From Flavobacteriaceae bacterium UBA5544 (GTDB lineage Bacteria; Bacteroidota; Bacteroidia; Flavobacteriales; Flavobacteriaceae), in the NCBI GenBank assembly GCA_002426755.1, contig DINI01000019.1, positions 21,906-78,346 on the forward strand: a stretch of 56,441 nucleotides of DNA. Reading direction: 5' to 3'. How positions within the stretch are numbered: the stretch's first letter is position 1; every line of letters begins with the position of its first letter. The notes under the pieces were generated by a model. The model was given only the letters and a program-made list of their open reading frames with translations. It searched no databases and had not been told where the DNA came from. This document shows, in pieces, positions 49,892 to 56,441 of this stretch. A program made the position numbers and the translations under genes.

Positions 49892-52651
49892 TTACTGAAT
49901 CACAATTCTTTTAGTTTCGGTAAAATTATTTCCGTTGAATTTCACCAAATACATACCAGAACTCAATTGAAGTGATATTTTTTGAGAGCTCGTATTTAAA
50001 TCTATCGATTTGTTAAAAACCTTTTGACCATTTAAGCTGTAGATTTCCATTTTGGCTGTTCCCAAATTGTTTTTTGAAGCAATCGTTATGTTTCCTTTAG
50101 ATACAGTTGGATAAATAGAAATGTTACTATTAGCAACTTGACTCTCCAACACACTTAATGGTATTGCGGTAAATGTAGAGGTAAACAAGCCTCTACCATG
50201 TGTTGAAGCAAGAATGGTATTATCAGCCGTTCTCAAATCCAAATCCAAGACTTTAGTATCGCTCATGCCGTTAAATGCCGGGATCCAAATAGGGTTTGTC
50301 ACTGTAAAATCTGGTGTGGCCCAAACCCCAAGGTCAGTACCTATAATCAATTCATTAGGTATCAATGGATTTTGCAAAATGCATTTTACGGGCATATCAG
50401 GAAGGTTTCCTTCCAAACTTCTCCATGATGCTCCACCATTACTTGTGTACCAAATACTTTGAACACCATAGTTGTGCATGGTTACAAAAATTTCTTGTTC
50501 ACTTTGTCCAAATTCAATATCTGAAACACTTCCAACAAAACTTGGTCCAGTAATATTTGTAAATATTGGAGCAAAATTGGCAAAATTCACTTTAAGCAAT
50601 CTTCCATTTCTTAAACCAGCAAAAAGCGTTGTAGAGGCCGTTGTAAAAGGAGACACTTTTAAAGCACTTGGTGAAGAATTCATCAAAGTGTTGGTTATAT
50701 TAGCATTCTGGACACCCGCTTGACCACTCATAAAATTGGTGGTTCTTTCAATAGCTCTATTATTACCCGTAGAAGCATTTGAATAAAGAATATTAAGATT
50801 TTTATCTAACGCACCTTCATTTATAAAACTACCTCCTGTTCCGGTTGTTATTTGATATCCATTACCAAAACCAGGATATTCTATATACAGGTGATTATTT
50901 CCTGGATACGTGGTTATGATGTATTGTGTTCCAATATCATCAATCTCAGTAAAACCACCATCACCCCCTACTGGATCAAAGAAAGGATTCGTACCTAATG
51001 TCGCATTTAATAATACTTGGGTCCCATTATCCTGTGTTCCTCCTGCGAGATCGTCGCCATTCAGACCTCCTGTACCATCGATAGTTCCATAATAGAATTG
51101 TGTTGTATTGTATTCGCTATTACGTTCTTGAATTCCATTTCCACCCGCGGTCACATTAAGATTACTTGCGTAATAAACACCTCCATCATTTCCAAAAACG
51201 GCTTGCGTTCCATTGGTTCCTGGTCTAAACACAATGGCATGTTGGTCCGCATGAACCAAAGGGACATTAAGCGCTCCAAGCCCAGGGTTGTTAGACCATT
51301 TAGAAATCTGTGTCCATGTGGCACCATTATTTGGCGATACAAACAAATCGATACCACCAACATATAATTTGCCGTTGCCATCCGATTCAATGGGTAAATC
51401 ATAAAAAGCCTGACCTCTCGTATAATCACTAGAGGAAATATTATTATCTGCATCATCAGGCTCATTCATTACCGTTATGGTAAGAAAAGCATTGTCAGTT
51501 GTGTAAAGATTCGCAGCTCCGTTGACATCAGCAGCAATCCAAAATCGATTGGCATCTGTTGCAGAAACTTCCAATTCAGTACGACTTGCATTTGGAATGG
51601 TATTCACAAGAATAAAACTCACCCCATCTGTAGACCTATAGATCTCTCCTCCTGCATTATTACTAACAGAACTTGTGGTAACAAACCAAATGTTATTGTT
51701 GATATCAATTTCTAAATCACTTGGATTTTTAAACAACCCATTACTATGTTGAATTGGATATCTATTCCAGTTGGCTCCATTATCTGTTGAACGATACACT
51801 CCTGCATCATTGACTCCATTAAAATTATTTGGTGAAGAGGCAGGACCATAAAAAGCACTTCCCACAGCTATGTATAATTCTGTAGTTCCAGAAACATTTC
51901 TTGCTACGATATCATTGATATAAAAAACACCATTAACAACACCACTGGTAGAATTAAAGCTATCATACCCTCCGAAAATATTTTGCCAGGTCACACCTGC
52001 ATCTGTAGATTTCCAAACACCTCTTCCGACTGCATCACCGGATGTAAATGATTCGCCTGAACCTATATAAAACGTATTTGAATTATTTGGGTCCGAAATG
52101 ATGGTTGTGACAGAAATATTAGCCTGCATACCGGTAACTAACGTCCAACTTGAATTAGAATCGGTAATATCGTCATTCACCCACAAGCCACCAGAAACAC
52201 CACCTGCAAATACGCGGGTATAGTCATCTGCTGGATTGGCATTACCAACATCATTAGGATCAAACATAATACCTCTGGTACGTCCTCCTTGATTATTTGG
52301 ACCTCTATTGACCCATGGATTTGCATTTTCACCTCCTACACCACGTGCAAAATTTCTTTCAGCAATCAATTCTGCCTGAATGGCATCCAAACGTTCTGGC
52401 ATTGGACGACCTGTATGAGGATCCATAGTCAAATCCCATAATTGCTCATAATAAGCATTTGGTGGAATTGCCATGGCTTTTCTTTTTTTACTAGATAGAT
52501 GTTGAGTTTCTTTGAAAGGGCTATTGTCCAAAAACGCTTGATGCTTTTCACGCAATTTGTCGATTTCGCTCTTTTGGTTTGAGTCCGCACAAGACACAAC
52601 CGATAAAATAGACGCTACAAGGCTTAAAGTAATTAGTAATTTCTTTTTCAT
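49892..52651 (-). CDS. Secreted beta-propeller (BNR/sortilin-like) protein with T9SS type A sorting domain
   Basis: This 919-residue protein has an N-terminal signal with Cys at about residue 21 (SVVSCADS), a short helical spacer, then many BNR-like repeats with Asp-box-type turns (STDNGANWNR, SPNNGATWTQ, TSNGGASWRS). The C-terminus is a type 9 secretion sorting domain of about 75 residues (NISIYPTVSKGNI...LSSGMYLVKFNGNN...KRIVIQ). It should be secreted and attached to or released from the cell surface. No catalytic residues are recognised. Confidence 0.9.
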   Translation of the reverse strand: MKKKLLITLSLVASILSVVSCADSNQKSEIDKLREKHQAFLDNSPFKETQHLSSKKRKAMAIPPNAYYEQLWDLTMDPHTGRPMPERLDAIQAELIAERNFARGVGGENANPWVNRGPNNQGGRTRGIMFDPNDVGNANPADDYTRVFAGGVSGGLWVNDDITDSNSSWTLVTGMQANISVTTIISDPNNSNTFYIGSGESFTSGDAVGRGVWKSTDAGVTWQNIFGGYDSFNSTSGVVNGVFYINDIVARNVSGTTELYIAVGSAFYGPASSPNNFNGVNDAGVYRSTDNGANWNRYPIQHSNGLFKNPSDLEIDINNNIWFVTTSSVSNNAGGEIYRSTDGVSFILVNTIPNASRTELEVSATDANRFWIAADVNGAANLYTTDNAFLTITVMNEPDDADNNISSSDYTRGQAFYDLPIESDGNGKLYVGGIDLFVSPNNGATWTQISKWSNNPGLGALNVPLVHADQHAIVFRPGTNGTQAVFGNDGGVYYASNLNVTAGGNGIQERNSEYNTTQFYYGTIDGTGGLNGDDLAGGTQDNGTQVLLNATLGTNPFFDPVGGDGGFTEIDDIGTQYIITTYPGNNHLYIEYPGFGNGYQITTGTGGSFINEGALDKNLNILYSNASTGNNRAIERTTNFMSGQAGVQNANITNTLMNSSPSALKVSPFTTASTTLFAGLRNGRLLKVNFANFAPIFTNITGPSFVGSVSDIEFGQSEQEIFVTMHNYGVQSIWYTSNGGASWRSLEGNLPDMPVKCILQNPLIPNELIIGTDLGVWATPDFTVTNPIWIPAFNGMSDTKVLDLDLRTADNTILASTHGRGLFTSTFTAIPLSVLESQVANSNISIYPTVSKGNITIASKNNLGTAKMEIYSLNGQKVFNKSIDLNTSSQKISLQLSSGMYLVKFNGNNFTETKRIVIQ

Positions 52652-52658
52652 GATTTTA

Positions 52659-54002
52659 TTATAAATGATTTCCTTTAAGTTTTCTATGGGTTAAAATGGC
52701 ATTACTATCTGACAATTTTGAGATATAATTGCAAATTGCCATGATACTTTGGTAAAATGAACTTTCATTTAAGTCTAATGTTTTTGGAAAAACTTTCAAA
52801 ATTAAATGGTCGTAGTTAGATAAATTTCCATCATAATGATTACAAATGGTGGCTGTAAAGATATTCAATAATTCATTAAGAACTTCATGGCCTGCAATTT
52901 CTTTATCTATGACTTCCTTTGAATTGTAGATATTTTTAACACTGATGTTTATAACATCCTTTATTTGAGCTTTGTATTTGCTCATATCCAATAGGGCTTT
53001 TTCAAACGCTCCCTGAAGAATTGAATCTTCATGATTCATGAATATCTCTACCGCTTCATTAATCAAAGTATTAATGGTAAGTGCTCTCAAATAGCTTATT
53101 CTATCCTCTGTATTTGTGAGTGCATTATAATTATCCTTATTTATTGTATCCTTAACAAGATTTATCAAATACTCTAAAGCAAATTCTTCTTGTATCCATC
53201 CAAGATTGATTCCATCTTCAAAATCGATAATTGTGTAGCAAATGTCATCTGCAGCTTCCACCAAAAAAGTCAAGGGATGTCGGGTATAACTTATATCGCT
53301 TCCGCTTCTCGTTTGTTTTAGACCCAATTCAGAAGCCACATCCATAAATGCCTCTTTTTCACTTTGAAAAAATCCGTATTTTTTATCTGCAATATGATTT
53401 GTAGGCTTTTTTGGTAAAGATTCTTTAGGGTATTTCATGAATGTTCCTAGCGTTGCATAACTCAATCGCAAGCCGCCTTCCCTGCCTTGTCTGCTTTCGG
53501 TCAATATCTTGAAACCATTCGCATTTCCTTCAAAATCACACAAATCTTGATATTCCTTGTCAGTAAGGTATTCTTTAAATTTAGCACCCTTTCCTGTCTT
53601 AAAAAACTCACCAATAGCTTTCTCCCCTGAATGTCCAAAAGGCGGATTCCCAATATCGTGCGCTAATGATGCAGCCGCTACGATGGCTCCAAAATCATTA
53701 ATTTGATACCCATGGATATTTTGTAAATGCGGGTATTTCTGCAACAGCCTTTGACCCACTTTACGACCTAGTGAACGACCAACAACACTCACTTCCAAAC
53801 TATGGGTTAATCGTGTATGTACAAAGTCTGTCTTGGATAGTGGAATGACCTGAGTCTTATCTTGAAGGCTTCTAAACTCGGAAGAAAATATAATCCTGTC
53901 GTAATCAACCTCAAAGCCCAATCGTGTTTCATCTTGTTCTTTCCTTAAACGCTTATTAGTATCTCCAAAACGCTTTAAAGAGAGTAATTGTTCCCAATTC
54001 AT
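52659..54002 (-). CDS. dgt: dGTP triphosphohydrolase (HD domain)
   Basis: The 447-residue HD-domain enzyme has RLTHSLEVSVVGRSLG with a metal His, the HD pair in LAHDIGNPPFGHSGE, and a later metal Asp in EAADDICYTIIDFEDG. It hydrolyses dGTP (or other dNTPs) to the nucleoside and triphosphate. It precedes the T9SS gene by 7 bases on the same strand, an odd pairing that may simply be read-through. Confidence 0.93.
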   Translation of the reverse strand: MNWEQLLSLKRFGDTNKRLRKEQDETRLGFEVDYDRIIFSSEFRSLQDKTQVIPLSKTDFVHTRLTHSLEVSVVGRSLGRKVGQRLLQKYPHLQNIHGYQINDFGAIVAAASLAHDIGNPPFGHSGEKAIGEFFKTGKGAKFKEYLTDKEYQDLCDFEGNANGFKILTESRQGREGGLRLSYATLGTFMKYPKESLPKKPTNHIADKKYGFFQSEKEAFMDVASELGLKQTRSGSDISYTRHPLTFLVEAADDICYTIIDFEDGINLGWIQEEFALEYLINLVKDTINKDNYNALTNTEDRISYLRALTINTLINEAVEIFMNHEDSILQGAFEKALLDMSKYKAQIKDVINISVKNIYNSKEVIDKEIAGHEVLNELLNIFTATICNHYDGNLSNYDHLILKVFPKTLDLNESSFYQSIMAICNYISKLSDSNAILTHRKLKGNHL

Positions 54003-54081
54003 ATCATCAATTATTGGTGTGCAAGATAACTTTTTTCAATGTTAATTAAATGTTTCCTTTTTTAAATTATTGCCTTCTTGA

Positions 54082-54159
54082 TTAACATTCACATAACTTT
54101 TTTATGAACTAGGTTTAATCTTTAGTTAACCTCGTCTTTACACTGTGTGAGTTTCTTTG
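54082..54159 (+). promoter_or_regulatory. Regularly spaced AAC half-sites and -7 box, possible Pho-type operator
   Basis: TTAAC (54082), ATAAC (54093), TGAAC (54105) and TTAAC (54126) recur at 11, 12 and 21 bases, close to whole helical turns. TTTCTTTG at 54152-54159 is a -7-like box. The last half-site lies where the -33 element would be, as PhoB-type activators prefer. The rest of 54003-54202 is AT-rich without an open frame. Confidence 0.45.
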
Positions 54160-54202
54160 CCACAAATAATTAATCGAAAAAACTATTAAAAAAATCAATA
54201 CC

Positions 54203-55477
54203 ATGAAAAAATTATTACTGACATTATTATTTATTAGTTCTTTAGTATTTACTGGATGCTTTAAGGATGATGATACACCTATTGTTATCGAAGAAATAAC
54301 TATTATAAATGACGGCGGTGGGACAAATCCTGAAACTTGTCCTACTGTAGCGGTTAGTGGCGCGATTACTTCAAACACCACTTGGACCAATGACAACATT
54401 TATGTACTAAATCAAAAAGTAGTGGTTGATAACGGTGCAACACTTACAATACAAGAAGGTACAATTATCAAAGGAGCTCCGGGAACTGGTTCATTAGCTT
54501 CTGCATTGATTATTGCTCGTGGTTCTAAAATCAATGCAGTGGGAACCGCAACTCAACCGATTATCTTTACTTCAACAAGCGACAATATTACTTGTGGACA
54601 AATAGCTGGAACAAATTTAAACCAAAACAATAGAGGTTTATGGGGTGGACTTATTCTTTTAGGAAATGCTCCATGCTCATTATCGGGTGATGTTTCTGAA
54701 ACACAAATTGAAGGTATTCCTGCGGATGATACGTTTGGTTTGTATGGTGGAACTGATCCAGCTGACAACTCTGGTGTATTGCAATACATTTCTATTCGTC
54801 ACGGAGGTGCTTTAATTGGAGAAGGAAATGAAATCAACGGTCTAACCCTTGGTGGTGTTGGTTCAGGAACCATCATAAATAATATCGAAGTTGTTGCCAA
54901 TGTTGATGATGGGATAGAATTTTTTGGTGGAACGGTAAATGTTTCAAATGTTTTGATCTGGTCATGTGGTGACGATAGTTTGGATATCGACCAAGCATAT
55001 TCTGGTACGATTGATAATTCCGTTGTAGTCCTTGGTGATACTTCTGACCATGCATTTGAAATTGACGGGCCAGAAGGAACTTCTACCGGTTCATTTACAC
55101 TTCAAAATGCAACTTTAATAGGCAACACTGTAACCTCTGGAGGTGAATACGCAGATTATAGAAGTAATGCTATGGGTACTTCAAGTAATATATACGCTTA
55201 TGGATTTAAACCTTCTGATGATGTGGAATTGGATAATGATGGGATAGCAAGCAACTATAACAATGGCATTTTAATATTTAGCAATTGGCAAATTGTGTTG
55301 CCTACAGGTGTTACAGACGTAACCAGTCTTTTCAACAATACTGCTTCCGGAACTACCCCAACTCCTGGTTTTGGTTCTGAAGCAACCGCTGTTACACAAG
55401 GAGCTCAAACGGTTGGAGCAAATACTTCCATGTTGAGCTGGACGTATTCCAATACTGCTGGTAATTTAGGTTTCTAA
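54203..55477 (+). CDS. Right-handed beta-helix-type lipoprotein, partner of the TonB receptor
   Basis: The 424-residue protein has a lipoprotein signal (LVFTGC, lipid Cys near residue 19), an acidic spacer, then short repeating strands of parallel beta-helix type (VDNGATLTIQEGTIIKGAPG, IEGIPADDTFGLYGGTDPADNSGVLQYISIRHGG, DDGIEFFGGTVNVSNVLI). It probably works on the cell surface with the TonB-dependent receptor 89 bases downstream. The ligand is unknown; no catalytic site is recognised. Confidence 0.82.
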   Translation: MKKLLLTLLFISSLVFTGCFKDDDTPIVIEEITIINDGGGTNPETCPTVAVSGAITSNTTWTNDNIYVLNQKVVVDNGATLTIQEGTIIKGAPGTGSLASALIIARGSKINAVGTATQPIIFTSTSDNITCGQIAGTNLNQNNRGLWGGLILLGNAPCSLSGDVSETQIEGIPADDTFGLYGGTDPADNSGVLQYISIRHGGALIGEGNEINGLTLGGVGSGTIINNIEVVANVDDGIEFFGGTVNVSNVLIWSCGDDSLDIDQAYSGTIDNSVVVLGDTSDHAFEIDGPEGTSTGSFTLQNATLIGNTVTSGGEYADYRSNAMGTSSNIYAYGFKPSDDVELDNDGIASNYNNGILIFSNWQIVLPTGVTDVTSLFNNTASGTTPTPGFGSEATAVTQGAQTVGANTSMLSWTYSNTAGNLGF

Positions 55478-55521
55478 TAAAGAAATCTCAATTGCTATCT
55501 ATAAAATATTAATCCTCATTA

Positions 55522-55554
55522 AAACTACTACCCGCAAGGAACGGGTAGTAGTTT
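55522..55554 (+). terminator. Stable hairpin between the lipoprotein and receptor genes
   Basis: AAACTACTACCCG (55522-55534) pairs perfectly with CGGGTAGTAGTTT (55542-55554) around seven bases. The T run is short, so it may be a partial terminator or an mRNA-processing hairpin that lowers receptor expression relative to the lipoprotein. Confidence 0.7.
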
Positions 55555-55566
55555 AAATTCTATATT

Positions 55567-56441
55567 ATGGAAAAAAAAATATATTCACTACTATGTTTCT
55601 TGTTCTTGGTTTCTTTTGCGTCATTTTCGCAAACAGGAAAAGTTGCAGGAGTTATCATAGATGGTGAGTTTGTAGAGCCGTTGGCATTTGCCAATGTATT
55701 AGTCAAAGGAACTACTAAAGGTGCAACGTCAGATTTTGATGGTAAATATGAACTCGAATTAGAACCTGGCACATATACCCTAGTGTTTACCTTTGTAGGC
55801 TACAGCACTCAAGAAATTACGGGAGTGATTGTCAAAGCAAATGAAGTTGTAACTCTTGATATCACATTAAACACAAATTCATTAGATACCGTAGTTGTTA
55901 CCACCACAGTGAAACGAAACACTGAAAACGCCGTATTGAATTTACAACGGAAATCAGTAACCTTATTAGATGGATTATCGGCACAAAGCATTAAAAGTTC
56001 TGGCGCCAGTGATTTGGCTGCTGCGGTTAAAGGCGTTCCAGGAGTTTCCATTGCGGGAGGTAAATATGTTTACGTCAGAGGACTTGGAGATCGTTACACC
56101 AAATCCATATTAAACGGTATCGACATCCCAGGGTTAGACCCAGATAGAAATACGGTTCAAATGGATCTTTTTCCTACCAATATTTTGGATAATGTTATCG
56201 TCATAAAATCTGCGGCGGCAGAATATCCAGCAGATTTCACTGGAGGTGTGGTAGATATCGTAACCAAGGATTTTCCAACAAAAGCCGAAGCAACTATATC
56301 GCTTGGCATGGGATATAATCCGGATATGCATTTCAATAAAAATTATTTGTCTTATACAGGAAGTGATACCGATATTTTGGGATATGACGATGGCACGAGA
56401 AATCTCCCAATCCATAGATATCAACCAATCCCTGGAACCTT
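55567..56441 (+). CDS. TonB-dependent receptor, N-terminal part (runs off the window)
   Basis: The first 291 codons are present with no stop before the window end. A signal peptide ends at ASFSQ. A carboxypeptidase-regulatory-like domain follows (VIIDGEFVEPLAFANVLVKGTTKGATSDFDGKYEL...), then a plug domain with ASDLAAAVKGVPGVSIAGGKYVYVRGLGDRYT and YPADFTGGVVDIVTKD. It is an outer-membrane importer energised by ExbB/ExbD/TonB. The missing C-terminal barrel prevents a substrate call. Confidence 0.93.
   Translation, partial: MEKKIYSLLCFLFLVSFASFSQTGKVAGVIIDGEFVEPLAFANVLVKGTTKGATSDFDGKYELELEPGTYTLVFTFVGYSTQEITGVIVKANEVVTLDITLNTNSLDTVVVTTTVKRNTENAVLNLQRKSVTLLDGLSAQSIKSSGASDLAAAVKGVPGVSIAGGKYVYVRGLGDRYTKSILNGIDIPGLDPDRNTVQMDLFPTNILDNVIVIKSAAAEYPADFTGGVVDIVTKDFPTKAEATISLGMGYNPDMHFNKNYLSYTGSDTDILGYDDGTRNLPIHRYQPIPGT

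Overview
The window is from a low-GC chromosome of a member of the Bacteroidota, most likely the family Flavobacteriaceae. Several things point there: a T9SS sorting domain, a TonB-dependent receptor with a carboxypeptidase-regulatory-like N-terminus, SucA and lipoyl E2 in the Bacteroidota style, TAnnTTTG-type -7 promoter boxes, and A-rich leaders without clear Shine-Dalgarno sequences. No phage, insertion sequence, integrase or CRISPR array is visible. Most of the DNA is housekeeping.

Layout. 1-5.1 kb: a leftward run of cofactor and lipid genes (ArfB-type release factor, DUF4301 protein, NadR-like kinase, PnuC transporter, thiamine-binding-like protein, GGGP synthase, phosphopantetheinyl transferase). 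5.2-10.5 kb: ahcY, a flavobacterial-type palindromic intergenic repeat, an orphan Vsr-type endonuclease, and a methionine/glutamine-type aminotransferase close to an omega-amidase. 10.4-21.9 kb: an Ig-like lipoprotein, comF, glyS, a very large predicted outer-membrane protein, exonuclease III, an OmpA lipoprotein and a Tas-like aldo/keto reductase. 22-24.6 kb: an ExbB-X-ExbD-ExbD energising operon and tRNA-Ser(GGA). 24.7-27 kb: asparaginase, TatD and a small retropepsin-like protein.

27.0-28.5 kb is the most unusual part. A NarL/LuxR-type response regulator is followed by about 850 bp with no conventional gene, holding three copies of one module. Each copy has a 20-bp perfect-arm palindrome, then exactly 21 bp, then a promoter-like -7 box, a conserved start region, and a hairpin with terminator character. 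Two copies continue into homologous 34-37 aa single-helix membrane peptides and the third into a decayed 8-codon remnant. The first palindrome contains the regulator's own stop codon. The palindrome centre lies about 43 bp upstream of the expected transcription start, where a directly contacting activator would sit. I read this as a response-regulator-controlled family of small RNAs and tiny membrane peptides.

28.5-34.5 kb: 2-oxoglutarate dehydrogenase E2 and E1, a divergent outer-membrane protein and a polyprenyl synthetase. 34.6-42.4 kb: an ECF sigma factor with a small membrane partner, then a TetR-TolC-adaptor-RND efflux operon. 42.4-49.8 kb: aspS, a CBS-domain ClC protein, tadA, a TonB-like protein, dxs and an unlisted 55-aa membrane protein. 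49.9-56.4 kb: a T9SS beta-propeller protein, dGTPase, and a beta-helix lipoprotein followed by a TonB-dependent receptor that runs off the window, with spaced direct repeats in front that look like a Pho-type operator.

Four genes (glyS, the aminotransferase, the polyprenyl synthetase and dxs) have a -7 box only 4 nt before the start codon, so their mRNAs should be leaderless or nearly so.
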